From the NCBI RefSeq assembly GCF_024345415.1, contig NZ_JAGQBB010000015.1, forward strand, positions 1 through 64,000: 64,000 bases of DNA, written 5' to 3'. Position numbers and translations under genes: made by a program. This DNA comes from Synechococcus sp. Tobar12-5m-g. Its GTDB lineage: Bacteria > Cyanobacteriota > Cyanobacteriia > PCC-6307 > Cyanobiaceae. Positions 35,163 through 45,470 of the stretch are shown here, one piece after another (positions within the stretch are counted from its first letter, which is position 1; each line of letters opens with the position of its first letter). A model generated the notes under the pieces. The model made no database searches, had not been told where the DNA came from, and was given only the letters and a program-made list of their open reading frames with translations.

Positions 35163-36029
35163 TCAGACAAAAGGCGGCCGCAACTGGCGGCACCGGTCCA
35201 GCTCCGCCTCCATCTCTCGCCAACGTTGCTGCTCCACCAACTGCTCCAGATCCTCCAGTGCGCTGCGGTAGTGGGCCATACCCTGCAGCACCGCCTCCCG
35301 GTTGCAGCGGGCCATCAGGGTGCCCAGTTCCGGGTTGCCGGCCCCCACCCGGGTGGTGTCGGCGAAGCCGCTGGAGGCCAGGGCCCGCGCCAGCGCGGGA
35401 ACGGCGCCTGCTGCGGCGGCGGCGCCCCGGTCTGCCGCCTGAAGCAGGGCGGCGCTCACAAGCACCGGCAGATGCGAGATCAGCGCCACCGCCTGGTCAT
35501 GGTCAGCGGCGGCGCACTCCAGCCAATCGGCCCCCAGTGCCGTGGCCAGCTCCCGCACCACCGCCAGGGCTGCGGGGTCGGTGTCCGCCACCGGAGTGGC
35601 CACCCAGGGGCGGCCGCGGAACAGATCCCGCTGGCCGGCCTCCACACCGGCTTCCGCTGTGCCCGTCATCGGATGGCTGGCCACGAAGCGGGGCACCCGC
35701 CCCTGCCACACCCGCAGCACCGGCGCCTTCACCGAGCCCACATCGGTGATCACCGCGCCGGCAGGCAAGGCCGCGATCAGCTCCGCTGGTGGCTCCAGCA
35801 ACCGATCCAGCGGCAGAGCCAGCACCAGCAGGCCACAGCCCGCCAGCACATCCGGATCGGTGCTGATGCGCGAGGCCAGGCCCCGCTGCCGGGCCCGCTC
35901 CGCAGTGGCCGGCCGGTGCACCAGGGCCCGCACCTCCAGGCCCCGGGCCACCAGATCAAGACCGAGCGAGCCGCCGATCAACCCCAGCCCCACCAGCCCC
36001 ACCGGTTGCTGTTGCCACTGGCTTGTCAT
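35163..36029 (-). CDS. tyrA: Prephenate/arogenate dehydrogenase
   Basis: Tyrosine-branch dehydrogenase, 288 residues. The NAD(P) motif is GLGLIGGSLGLDLVARG at residues 14-30. VITDVGSVKAPVL and FVASHPMTGTAEAGVEAG are the substrate-binding stretches, and DHDQAVALISHLPVLVSAAL holds the conserved His of the catalytic helix. Cyanobacterial TyrA usually uses arogenate. The ATG at 36029 (MTSQWQQQPVGLVG) is chosen over longer in-frame starts. It diverges from the DinG-like gene with 42 bases between starts. Confidence 0.92.
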   Translation of the reverse strand: MTSQWQQQPVGLVGLGLIGGSLGLDLVARGLEVRALVHRPATAERARQRGLASRISTDPDVLAGCGLLVLALPLDRLLEPPAELIAALPAGAVITDVGSVKAPVLRVWQGRVPRFVASHPMTGTAEAGVEAGQRDLFRGRPWVATPVADTDPAALAVVRELATALGADWLECAAADHDQAVALISHLPVLVSAALLQAADRGAAAAAGAVPALARALASSGFADTTRVGAGNPELGTLMARCNREAVLQGMAHYRSALEDLEQLVEQQRWREMEAELDRCRQLRPPFV

Positions 36030-36071
36030 CACCGGTACGGCCTGCTGGGCCCAGCTTCCTACGATTCGCCG

Positions 36072-37502
36072 ATGTTGGAAGCCCGGGCCCACCACCAGCT
36101 CAAGCATCTGCTTCGGCAGGAAGGCGGTGGCGGCTGGCCCCATCACCTCACCCTCTGCCGACTGGTGGGGCGCAGCCTGCGCCGCGGCGACCACAGCCTG
36201 ATCCGCCTAGCCCCCGGCAGCGCTCCCGACTGGCTGGTGGGCCTGCTGGTCCCCCTGGCGATGGCCGAGATTCCCGTCGCTCTGGTGGCGAGCGAACCCC
36301 TGCGCCGCAGGTTGCTGCAGGTGGAGCTTCCCCGGCTGCGGGCGGCCGGCCTTGGCCTGGCCTGCTGGGAGGGGGAGCGCGCGCCTGAGCAGGCACGGCT
36401 GTGGCTCCTGAGTCACCAGGGCCTGGTGGCGGCCTGGCGCAGCGGCGCCCTGGGATCCCGCCAGCTGGTCATCCCGGAGGCCGAGCTGCTGGAACCCTTG
36501 CTGCGGCAGGCCCTGGAAGTGCGCCTGGAGAACAGCCACTGGGAGCAGCTACGCCGTGGCCTGCCGGCAGCCGATTCCAGCCTGCTCGGCCTGCACGAAC
36601 GGCTCAGCCGCCGCATCCTGGCCCACGCCCCCAGCCCCTCATCCCAGGTGGCCCTGGGCCCGGAGGAGGAGGCCCCCCTGCGCCAACTGCTCAACCTGCT
36701 GGGCCCCCTGCCCGAACCCTGGCCCGCCTGGCTGGCCTCCGGAGGTCCCCAGTGGACCAGCTGGGCGACGGTGGATCGCCCCCACCTGCACTGGCAACTG
36801 CACCGCCAGCCGCTCGAACCCCTGAAGGTGATGGGGGGGCTGCTGGAGGAGCGGGGTGCCGTGGTGGTCGGCCTGCTGGGCAAGGGGGCGAAGCTGGCCG
36901 GGATCACCCCGAAGGTGGTGGTGGATTTCGCGGAGCCCCTCCTCGCCGATCCCCTCCCCGTCTATGTGCCGTTGCGGCAACCGCTGCCCAACAGTCCTCA
37001 CTACGGCCTCCACCTGCTCGACCACAGCCGCCGCCTGGTGCTGGGCCAGGCGGGCCTGACCATCGTGCTTGTGGAGGATGCTTCCCTGCGGTTGAGCCTG
37101 GCCAGTGGCCTTGCCGCCGAGTTCGGCAGCCGGGTGGGCCATCAGTGCACGGCTCCCGCCAGCAACGGCGTGATCTGTTGCAGCTGGGCCTGGTGGCTCG
37201 ACCATCAGACCCGGCTGCCGCTGCCCTGTCAGCTGATCGTGGGGCCCCTGCCGATCAACAGCCTGGAGGACCCCCTGACCGCCGCCCGGGTGGCGGAACT
37301 CCGCCAGCAGGGACGGGATTGGTTCCGGGATCTGTTGCTGCCCGAAGCCCTGGGCCAACTGCAACGCGCTTCGGCGAGCCTGCGCCGGGGCTCGGGCCGC
37401 CTCGCCCTGCTCGATGGCCGCGTGCGCTGCCGCAGCTGGGGCCAGCAGGTGCTCGCCTGCCTCGAGCCCTGGGTGGAGCTCAGCAGGCTCCTGCCGACCT
37501 AA
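36072..37502 (+). CDS. DinG-like helicase homologue lacking ATPase motifs
   Basis: 476 residues. The C-terminal 200 residues resemble the helicase C-terminal lobe of DinG/XPD-like enzymes: QLIVGPLPINSLEDPLTAAR, QGRDWFRDLLLPEALGQLQR and GRLALLDGRVRCRSWGQ. In the N-terminal lobe the Walker A position reads LAPGSAPDW (residues 46-54) with no GKT. The DEAH-box position reads VIPEAE (about residues 133-138). The four cysteines of an iron-sulfur cluster are not seen. An active helicase is therefore unlikely; a DNA-binding or regulatory role is possible. It starts 42 bases from divergent tyrA and is followed by a DUF2839 gene after 29 bases. Confidence 0.72.
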   Translation: MLEARAHHQLKHLLRQEGGGGWPHHLTLCRLVGRSLRRGDHSLIRLAPGSAPDWLVGLLVPLAMAEIPVALVASEPLRRRLLQVELPRLRAAGLGLACWEGERAPEQARLWLLSHQGLVAAWRSGALGSRQLVIPEAELLEPLLRQALEVRLENSHWEQLRRGLPAADSSLLGLHERLSRRILAHAPSPSSQVALGPEEEAPLRQLLNLLGPLPEPWPAWLASGGPQWTSWATVDRPHLHWQLHRQPLEPLKVMGGLLEERGAVVVGLLGKGAKLAGITPKVVVDFAEPLLADPLPVYVPLRQPLPNSPHYGLHLLDHSRRLVLGQAGLTIVLVEDASLRLSLASGLAAEFGSRVGHQCTAPASNGVICCSWAWWLDHQTRLPLPCQLIVGPLPINSLEDPLTAARVAELRQQGRDWFRDLLLPEALGQLQRASASLRRGSGRLALLDGRVRCRSWGQQVLACLEPWVELSRLLPT

Positions 37503-37531
37503 CCTTCAGGCCCATTCAGCCGAGCCAAGCG

Positions 37532-37780
37532 ATGGGAGAAGCCAAACGCCGCGTCGCCCAGGGATTGCCCCCCCGCCAGACCAAAGCGAAGGAAGCCGCC
37601 AAAGACACCTCCCCGCGCCTCGTTCCCTGGTTCCCCCTCAGCCGCAACCAGGCCGACCGGTTCGTTCAGCTCACCACCCGCGGCGCCTGGGTTGGCATTG
37701 CGGCGCTGGTGTTGTTCTGGGTCATGGTACGCTTCATCGGGCCGGCTTTAGGCTGGTGGGATCTGGCCGACGGGCGCTGA
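37532..37780 (+). CDS. DUF2839 family protein
   Basis: 82 residues from ATG 37532. A basic MGEAKRRVAQGLPPR start and FPLSRNQADRFVQLTTRGAW lead into one membrane span (VGIAALVLFWVMVRFIG) and the end GWWDLADGR. This matches the short cyanobacterial DUF2839 proteins. Function is unknown. Placement behind the DinG-like gene suggests a common transcript. Confidence 0.85.
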   Translation: MGEAKRRVAQGLPPRQTKAKEAAKDTSPRLVPWFPLSRNQADRFVQLTTRGAWVGIAALVLFWVMVRFIGPALGWWDLADGR

Positions 37781-37864
37781 TCGCCGGCGTCCGCGTGTGA
37801 GTATTTTTACCCTCACGAATCGGAAGAAAACATTAGGATCGGACGACTCGGTTCCCGCTCCTCC

Positions 37865-38212
37865 ATGTTTCAACGACTCGCTGAGCAATACCGCTGCCTG
37901 GTTCAGGACCTGGTCATGAGCCTGCAGGCCCTCTCCAGCAGCCTGCAATCCAAAGGTCTCGCCGCCACCTGTTACGTCTGCGGCGATGGCCGCGAGGGTC
38001 ACGGTGCTTCCTTCGTGGCCGATCTCGGTGATGGTCACATGGTTCGCTTCCTGGTTTCCGATTTTGGAATCAGCTGGGTGGAGTCCCGCGACGGCCGGGA
38101 GTTGGTGAAGCTGGAGGGAGCCGAGGCGATTCAGGAACTGCAGCGGGTCACCCTCTTTCTCCAGAATCGAGTCGGCCCTGCCGTTGCCGTTCCGCTCGCC
38201 CCAGCCGCCTGA
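37865..38212 (+). CDS. DUF1815 family protein
   Basis: 115 residues from ATG 37865. [62 protein letters not shown] and VKLEGAEAIQEL fit the cyanobacteria-specific DUF1815 family. No signal peptide or membrane span; the fold is probably a small alpha/beta domain. An AT-richer spacer of 84 bases lies upstream and contains CATTAGGAT, a possible -10 element. It converges on recA with 18 bases between stops. Confidence 0.8.
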   Translation: MFQRLAEQYRCLVQDLVMSLQALSSSLQSKGLAATCYVCGDGREGHGASFVADLGDGHMVRFLVSDFGISWVESRDGRELVKLEGAEAIQELQRVTLFLQNRVGPAVAVPLAPAA

Positions 38213-38230
38213 ACCCCGGGCGGCCTGAGA

Positions 38231-39403
<1,173 letters not shown>

Positions 39404-39512
39404 GGCGGGGGCAGTGAAGGGACAGGGGGCGGAGAGACGAAACCGACAGGGGAGTTCCGGCGACCTCAGGGAACAGGTGCCACCAAAGGCGGCGGACGTA
39501 TCAAACCAGATT

Positions 39513-39526
39513 AGTACAGGCGTACG
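39513..39526 (-). promoter_or_regulatory. LexA/SOS-box-like operator upstream of recA
   Basis: AGTACAGGCGTACG has the GTAC-N4-GTAC core of the cyanobacterial SOS box RGTACNNNDGTWCB. It fits all positions except D, which is C here. It lies 110 bases upstream of the recA ATG and just after the 3' end of the HAD gene. The match is by eye; LexA itself is outside the window. Confidence 0.65.
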
Positions 39527-39534
39527 CTAGCGGT

Positions 39535-40284
39535 TCAGGGCCAGATCGCCAAGGGGGCCCCGAAGCCATCGGGCTCCAAAAGGGCGATCCCCGCCGGCAG
39601 GCCGAGGCGATCCTCGGGCCCCAGATACCCCCACGCGGCCAGAAAGCAGCGCACCGACTCCAGCCCCGGCGTGGCCCGAACCGTCTCCAGGGTGGGGCGC
39701 CGGTCCTCGATGAACCACAGCGGGCGCTGCAGCTCCCGCAACTTGAGCAGCACAGTGGGCTTGCTGCCCTGCTCATGGCCGAACAGGAGCAAGGGCTTGA
39801 GCGCCGCGGCGGCGAGCAGTTCGGCGGCAAAGGCCGCTCCCTTGGTGGTAAGAACGGCCCAGTCGGCCCCTTCGGCAGCCAGGGAACGCAACCGCTCAGG
39901 CACGCCCGGGTAGGGCCGATGCAGGGCCAGCCAGCCAAGCCGGTCGGTGGCGATCGCCTCGCGGCGCACCTCCTCCAGAACGGCCTGCAAGGACTGGGGC
40001 TGCCAACCGGATCGCGCCAGCGCCCTGCCCAGGGTTCCGGCGTAATCGGCCTCCAGTGCGGCCCCCTCGCCACCGGGGCGAGCGAGTTCGGCCGCCACCA
40101 GGACCATCTCCCAGCCCTGGTGGATCCGGGGCCGCAGCCGGGCGAACGCCTCAGGCGCCAGCTCCGACACCACCAGAGCTGGATCCAGCCGGTGAACGGC
40201 CTGCCGGGAACTCCACCAGTATTCCGCCATGCCATCGACCAGAACGCCGTCGAAATCGAAGACCAGCAGGGGTCCGGAAGACAA
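39535..40284 (-). CDS. HAD-superfamily hydrolase
   Basis: 249 residues from a TTG start at 40284. Motif I is VFDFDGVLVDGMAEYWW (nucleophile and acid Asp), motif II WAVLTTKGAAF (Thr), and a motif-III Lys is in GSKPTVLLKL. Motif IV is FIEDRRPTLE (acidic residues). The cap insertion between motifs I and II is of the C1 type. The product resembles phosphoglycolate-phosphatase-like HADs, but the substrate cannot be inferred. It sits between recA and tRNA-Gln on the same strand. Confidence 0.83.
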   Translation of the reverse strand: MSSGPLLVFDFDGVLVDGMAEYWWSSRQAVHRLDPALVVSELAPEAFARLRPRIHQGWEMVLVAAELARPGGEGAALEADYAGTLGRALARSGWQPQSLQAVLEEVRREAIATDRLGWLALHRPYPGVPERLRSLAAEGADWAVLTTKGAAFAAELLAAAALKPLLLFGHEQGSKPTVLLKLRELQRPLWFIEDRRPTLETVRATPGLESVRCFLAAWGYLGPEDRLGLPAGIALLEPDGFGAPLAIWP

Positions 40285-40309
40285 GGAAGCGGAAGCGAAG
40301 ACGGAAAAA

Positions 40310-40381
40310 CTGGGCCGCTAGGATTCGAACCTAGGAATGGCGGGACCAAAACCCGCTGCCTTACCACTTGGCGACGGCCCA
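40310..40381 (-). tRNA. trnQ: tRNA-Gln (UUG)
   Basis: The minus strand folds as a 72-nt tRNA. The acceptor TGGGCCG / CGGCCCA has a U1-A72 pair and discriminator G, and the anticodon loop TTTTGGT carries TTG. The T-arm is CTAGGTTCGAATCCTAG. The weak U1-A72 pair is typical of tRNA-Gln. CCA is not encoded. Confidence 0.96.
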
Positions 40382-40421
40382 ATGACCGGTGGAGCCGAAC
40401 GTCTCGGGACCGGTTGCTTTG

Positions 40422-41837
40422 CTAGTTACCCACAGCGGGCCGACCTTCGTCAATCTCCAGGCGCAGGGCCAGGGCTGGCGAAGTTTCCCGGCTGCGGCGC
40501 AACAACCGCTCCACCCCCCGCAGGATCTGGGGAAGGGTGTCGGCCTTGATCACCAGGATCGGCACCTGCTGCTGCTGAGCCCGGCGGCGCACCTCCGGAT
40601 CCCTACCCAGGTGCCGGCGCAGGCTGAGCACCGCGTCAGCCTGCTCCAGGGTGTTCACCCGCTCAACGGGGAGCTGGCGGCTGCGCACCGCCTGGTCAAG
40701 CAACGGGCCACTGACGCCACAGCAGTAGAGGGCCAGGCGGTCGGGGCTGGCTGGAACCTCCAGCGGGCGATGGGGGGGTGGCAGAGCTGGATCCGGCAGG
40801 GGCGCAGGGGCGAGGGCAGGGCGCCCGGACCACGCCGCGCGGTGCCGCTCCCGCAGGGACTGCAGAGCCCGGGGAGCCACCGGAGTCTCAAGCCGCACCC
40901 GGCCTTGCCCGTCGAGCTCCCGGACCTGGGGGCGGGTGGGCTCACCCCGCAGCCGGGCATCAACGGTGCGGGCCACCTCGGTGTGCACCAGCCAGCGGCT
41001 GCGGCTGTGGATCTCCACCGCCAGCGGAAAGGTGGGTTCGGCGCAGCGCTCCAGCACGGTTTTCTGGGAGCCGCGCCGCCGTGCCTCCTCATCCCCGAGG
41101 GTCACCGACTGGATGCCGCCGACCAGATCGCAGAGGGTGGGATTCTTGATCAGGTTGGCCAGCTCGTTGCCGTGGGCGGTGGCCACCAGCTGCACACCCC
41201 GCTCGGCGATCGTGCGGGCGGCCCGGGCCTCCCGTTCGGTGCCGATCTCATCGATCACGATCACCTCCGGCATGTGGTTCTCCACCGCCTCGATCATCAC
41301 CTGGTGCTGCAGCTCCGGGCGGGCCACCTGCATGCGGCGGGCGCGGCCGATGGCGGGGTGGGGGATGTCGCCGTCACCGGCGATCTCGTTGCTGGTGTCG
41401 ATCACAACCACGCGGCGCTCCAGGTCGTCGGCCAGCACCCGGGCGATCTCGCGCAGGGCGGTGGTCTTGCCGATGCCGGGTGGGCCCATCAGCAACAGCG
41501 ACTGGCCTGAATCCAGAAGGTCGCGCACCATCGCCACCGTTCCGTAGACGGCGCGACCCACCCGGCAGGTGAGGCCCACCACCTCACCGCCGCGGTTGCG
41601 GATGGCGCTGATCCGGTGCAGGGTGCGCTCGATGCCGGCGCGGTTGTCGCCGCCGAAGGCTCCGAGTCGCTGCACGACCGCCGCGAGGTCGGCCCGTTCG
41701 ATCGGCCGCTCCTCCAGCAGGGTGGCCCTGCCGGGATAGCGCGCCTCCGGCGGCCGCCCGAGATCTAGAACCACCTCGAGCAGCTGCTCACGCCGTTCAG
41801 GTCCCGCCAGGGCCCGCTGAACCGGCAGCGGCAGCAC
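40422..41837 (-). CDS. ycf45: Ycf45-family AAA ATPase
   Basis: P-loop protein conserved in cyanobacteria and algal plastids, 471 residues as drawn. Walker A is [16 protein letters not shown] (from about residue 117), Walker [15 protein letters not shown], and [15 protein letters not shown] follows, related to the stage III sporulation AA-type ATPases. The R3H nucleic-acid domain of some members is not evident in the C-terminal third. The only standard start, GTG 41837, falls inside the conserved [17 protein letters not shown] segment. The protein therefore probably begins upstream at a non-standard codon, since the frame is open to 41939. Confidence 0.82.
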   Translation of the reverse strand: MLPLPVQRALAGPERREQLLEVVLDLGRPPEARYPGRATLLEERPIERADLAAVVQRLGAFGGDNRAGIERTLHRISAIRNRGGEVVGLTCRVGRAVYGTVAMVRDLLDSGQSLLLMGPPGIGKTTALREIARVLADDLERRVVVIDTSNEIAGDGDIPHPAIGRARRMQVARPELQHQVMIEAVENHMPEVIVIDEIGTEREARAARTIAERGVQLVATAHGNELANLIKNPTLCDLVGGIQSVTLGDEEARRRGSQKTVLERCAEPTFPLAVEIHSRSRWLVHTEVARTVDARLRGEPTRPQVRELDGQGRVRLETPVAPRALQSLRERHRAAWSGRPALAPAPLPDPALPPPHRPLEVPASPDRLALYCCGVSGPLLDQAVRSRQLPVERVNTLEQADAVLSLRRHLGRDPEVRRRAQQQQVPILVIKADTLPQILRGVERLLRRSRETSPALALRLEIDEGRPAVGN

Positions 41838-42070
41838 CTCCAGCAGTCGATCGAGATCGTCCGTGATGCGTTGGACAGGGGGAACGGCAGGCGGCGGTTG
41901 CTGCAGGGCTGGATCGAGGACGAACGTCTGTCGGTTCTAGCCGAGATCAGAGGGAGGGGAGGGGAGCACCCCAGTCCGGAGCCGCCCGTTTCGCCTTCGC
42001 CACCGCCTCTAGCGCCCCCCCTGTTCGCCAACTTCCTGCGGCGACCAGTGGCCTTAGGGTTCCGCTGGCC

Positions 42071-44446
42071 ATGCCGGACAAGCCGCAGTCCGCCGAACAA
42101 CTCATGAACGGATCCGCATCCTCACCGGCTGCCATGGGTGTCTCCCAGGCCGTGGGATCAAAAGGAATGCGGCGCCTGATGGTGGCGTTCTTCTGCTCTG
42201 GCTTCGCCGCCCTTCTCTGCCAGATCATCTGGCAGAGAATGCTGGGGATCTTCGCCGGGTCCGACACCGTCAGCGCCGCCCTGGTGGTGGGGGCCTTCCT
42301 GACCGGCCTCGGGATCGGCTCGATGCTCGGGGCCAAGGTGGCCGACCGCCTCTCTCCGAGCCAGGCCCTCACCTGGTTCGCCCTGTGCGAACTCGGCGTG
42401 GCCCTTTGCGCCCTGCTCTCCAAGCCCTTCCTCTACGACTGGCTGGCCATGGGCATGGCTGGCAGGGTCGACAGTCAGCTGGCCGTGTTCGGCCTCTGTT
42501 TCGTGGGCCTGGCCATCCCCACCACGCTGATGGGCGCCTCGTTGCCGCTGCTTTCTAGGGCGGTGGCGAGTTCCCTCGACACGGTGGCGGAGCGCATCTC
42601 CCTGCTCTACGGGCTCAACACCCTGGGGGCCGGGCTCGGGGCCCTGCTCGGCGGCTTCTTCATCGTCGGCCGCACGGGCTTCGTGGGAGCCCTCGGGCTC
42701 GCGGCCTGCCTGGATCTGCTGGCGGGAGTCCTGGCCCTCAGCCTGCGGAGGGGCCTGCGCCGGGCAGAGGCCGGCAGGAGTTTCTCGAGGGTGGCCGCAG
42801 ACACCGGCGAGGCTCAGCCGGTGTCCGGGCGGCGGCCTGAACCCTTCGGCGGCCTGAAGCTTTGGTGCCTGCTGGTGTTCCTCTCCGGATACGTGATCGT
42901 GGCGCTGGAGATTGTCTGGCTGCGCCTGCTGGGCACCGCAGGCCAGTACCACGCCTACCTGTTCCCGACCGTGCTGGGCATCTTCCTGATCGCAGATGGC
43001 TTCGGCATGGCCGTGGCGGCGCGGATGGTGCGCCGGATGCACGACCCTCGACCGGCCTTCTTCATCACCCAGGGGGCCGGCTTCGTCCTGGCGATCGTTC
43101 TGATCGGCTGGCTGTGGCTGGCCCTGCCCTACCCACCGATCAACGGGATCCTCCCCAGTGGCTTCTCCGTGATCACTCCGGATCAGATGCTGCCGAGGTT
43201 TCTGGTCGCCCTGGTGATCGTCGGACCGCCGGCCTTCCTGATCGGCATGACCTTCCCCTTCGTGCAGCGGGCCGTTCAGCAGGACCTCAGCGACGTGGGA
43301 GCCAGGGTGGGCTGGGTGCAGCTGGCCAACATCGCCGGGAACGCGGCAGGCTCGGTCTTCACCGGACTGGTGACGCTGCACGTGCTGGGCACGGCGGGCA
43401 CGCTGAAGCTGCTGGCAGCGCTGACGCTGGCCCTGCTGCTGGGCTGGTTGTGGCGCGGCGGTCGTGGTCGCTGGCCCGAGATGGCCCTGGCTGCTGGGGC
43501 AGCCGCCGCCCTGTTCATCCCGGACAACGGCACCTTCTGGAGACAGGTCCACCGTCCGACTCCGGGCACCTTCGATCTCTGGTCCGAAGATCGCAGCGGC
43601 GTCACCTACTTCCGCGGGTACCCCGGCCATCAGGTCGATGGGGCAGGCGACTTCGTCATCCAGGGCTTCACCCAGGGCTCGGTGCCCTTCACCCCGATGC
43701 ACATCCTGCTCGGCAGCATCGGCCCGCTGGTTCATCCCCATCCGAAGGAGGTGCTGCTGATCGGTGTCGGCAGCGGTGGCACCCCCTGGGGGGCCCTGAC
43801 CTCCCCCAAGACAGAGGATGTGCGGGGGATCGAACTGGTCAAGCCTGTGCTGTTGACACTCGAAAAGCTCGCCGCCGCGAGGCCCGACGGACCGGTGGCG
43901 GCTCTGCTCGCCGATCCGCGCATCCATTTCATCTACGCCGACGGACGCCAGATCCTGGCGCGGGATTCACGCCGCTACGACGTGATCGAGGCCGACGCCG
44001 TGCTTCCTCAGACCTCCCATTCCGGCCTCCTCTACAGCGATGAGTTCATGCGGCAGGTGAGAGCACGGCTGAAGCCCGGCGGCATCTTCGTTCAGTGGGC
44101 TCCCTCCGGGCGCGTCGTACAGACCTTCATGAACGTTTTCCCCTATGGCGTGATGGTGGATCCGGTCAATATCCTGATCGGCAGCAACGAACCCATCCGC
44201 CTCGACGAGAACCGCCTGCTGGATCAGGTGCGCTCACCCGGCGTCATGAATCACATGCGACGGGGCAACTCCGGGATCACGCTCGAGCAAGCGACCAAGG
44301 CCCTGAGCGGTGATCACATCCACTGGAATCCCTCGACACCGAGGAGCGGCAGCGTCCTCACCGACCTGTTCCCGCGAGACGAGTTCTTCCTCAACCATCC
44401 CGTGGTTCCCGTCAGCGCGGCTTCCCTCAAAGCGAAGCCGCGCTGA
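42071..44446 (+). CDS. Membrane protein with C-terminal spermidine-synthase-like domain
   Basis: 791 residues. About 12 hydrophobic segments in an MFS-like arrangement cover residues 30-470 (FFCSGFAALLCQIIW, LVVGAFLTGLGIGSML, LVFLSGYVIVALEIVWLRLLG). A soluble aminopropyltransferase-like Rossmann domain follows from about residue 540. VLLIGVGSGGTPW replaces the usual GGGDG motif. IHFIYADGRQILARD and YDVIEADAVLPQTSHSGLLYSDEF carry the substrate-side Asp. Fused membrane/SpeE-like proteins are known in bacteria, but their reactions are undefined. The stop overlaps the convergent ldpA gene by 20 bases. Confidence 0.8.
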   Translation: MPDKPQSAEQLMNGSASSPAAMGVSQAVGSKGMRRLMVAFFCSGFAALLCQIIWQRMLGIFAGSDTVSAALVVGAFLTGLGIGSMLGAKVADRLSPSQALTWFALCELGVALCALLSKPFLYDWLAMGMAGRVDSQLAVFGLCFVGLAIPTTLMGASLPLLSRAVASSLDTVAERISLLYGLNTLGAGLGALLGGFFIVGRTGFVGALGLAACLDLLAGVLALSLRRGLRRAEAGRSFSRVAADTGEAQPVSGRRPEPFGGLKLWCLLVFLSGYVIVALEIVWLRLLGTAGQYHAYLFPTVLGIFLIADGFGMAVAARMVRRMHDPRPAFFITQGAGFVLAIVLIGWLWLALPYPPINGILPSGFSVITPDQMLPRFLVALVIVGPPAFLIGMTFPFVQRAVQQDLSDVGARVGWVQLANIAGNAAGSVFTGLVTLHVLGTAGTLKLLAALTLALLLGWLWRGGRGRWPEMALAAGAAAALFIPDNGTFWRQVHRPTPGTFDLWSEDRSGVTYFRGYPGHQVDGAGDFVIQGFTQGSVPFTPMHILLGSIGPLVHPHPKEVLLIGVGSGGTPWGALTSPKTEDVRGIELVKPVLLTLEKLAAARPDGPVAALLADPRIHFIYADGRQILARDSRRYDVIEADAVLPQTSHSGLLYSDEFMRQVRARLKPGGIFVQWAPSGRVVQTFMNVFPYGVMVDPVNILIGSNEPIRLDENRLLDQVRSPGVMNHMRRGNSGITLEQATKALSGDHIHWNPSTPRSGSVLTDLFPRDEFFLNHPVVPVSAASLKAKPR

Positions 44447-45470
44447 CGGAAGCGGCGCAAGCCCCCCGCTGCAACCACGGCAGCACCAGACCCTCGGCTC
44501 GAGCCCTGGCCCGCGGCCAGAGTTCGGGATCGTCGAGCAGCCGACGGCCACGCCGCTGGGCCTCCTGCAGCAGAGGCAGCAACAGCTTGCGGGCCGCACC
44601 CCCGAAGGCCACACCGGCCACAGCGGTGGGCAGGTCCCGTTCCAGCAGGGCGATCGTGCGCTCATTGGTACCGCCGGACAGCTGCAGCGGTCCAGGCGGT
44701 GCCAGTGGGCCCACCCTCTTCAGCAGGCGCACGGCCGCATGGGCTGTGCCCGCACCCACGTCGCCGCTCATCGGCCGGCCATCGAGTTGCCAGAGCGGCC
44801 TTAAGCCCGCCTGACGCAGCAGGGCAAAGCGCCGCCAGAGTTCGGCGGCCAGCTCCGCGCCCGCCCCCGCCTCCAGGCCACAGCTCACGGCCAGGCGCCG
44901 CAGCGGCACGCCCGACGCCACAACCTGGTCCAGACGCCGGGCGAAAGCATCGCCCCGCTCCGGCCGGGTGTGGAGTTCCACGGCATCCGGGCGCAGGCGG
45001 GCCAACAGAGGCCCCACCGCCTCGGCAGCGAGCAGGTGCCCGCGCTCCTCGATCAGACCGTGGGGACAGGCGGGCAGGCAGCGGCCGCAGCCATAGCACC
45101 GCTCAGCCAGCACCCCCTCCCCCTCCGGGATCGCCTGCGCCGGACAGACCCGCGCGCAGGGACGGGGGCAATCGGGCGGGCAGCTGCGCGGATCGAACCA
45201 GGCCTTGCGGAAGTGCGGATCAGCGCCGTCGCTGAGGCTCAGCATCAGCCAGGGCGGTGGCCGATCAGCCGCCTGCCGCTCCCGGGCCCAGGCGATGCCA
45301 CGGCGCGCCGCCGCCGCCACAGCGGGATCTGCAGCCACATCGATGCAATGCACGCCCGCCAGTGCGTAGATGCCGCAGAGATCCTCGATCGAGACCAGAT
45401 CCTGGTTGCTGGCTCCGCAGATCAGCTTGACCCAGTGCCCGTCGAGCAGGGCCTGCTCAGGCGGCGACAC
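44427..45470 (-). CDS. ldpA: LdpA-like iron-sulfur protein (circadian input)
   Basis: 347 residues with a GTG start at 45470, 14 bases inside the 3' end of ndhN. The N-terminal [32 protein letters not shown] is the LdpA signature. Two ferredoxin-type cysteine groups follow ([14 protein letters not shown] and [12 protein letters not shown]), enough for two 4Fe-4S clusters. LdpA senses redox state and adjusts the clock period in Synechococcus elongatus. A reading with extra N-terminal residues to 45644 lacks homology. It is probably co-transcribed with ndhN. Confidence 0.88.
   Translation of the reverse strand: MSPPEQALLDGHWVKLICGASNQDLVSIEDLCGIYALAGVHCIDVAADPAVAAAARRGIAWARERQAADRPPPWLMLSLSDGADPHFRKAWFDPRSCPPDCPRPCARVCPAQAIPEGEGVLAERCYGCGRCLPACPHGLIEERGHLLAAEAVGPLLARLRPDAVELHTRPERGDAFARRLDQVVASGVPLRRLAVSCGLEAGAGAELAAELWRRFALLRQAGLRPLWQLDGRPMSGDVGAGTAHAAVRLLKRVGPLAPPGPLQLSGGTNERTIALLERDLPTAVAGVAFGGAARKLLLPLLQEAQRRGRRLLDDPELWPRARARAEGLVLPWLQRGACAASVSAASL

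Noticed and set aside
42158-43927. 589-codon minus-strand open frame opposite the spermidine-synthase-like gene
   Set aside because: Compositionally biased (Gln, Gly, His, Glu) shadow of a real gene; no motifs or ribosome binding site.
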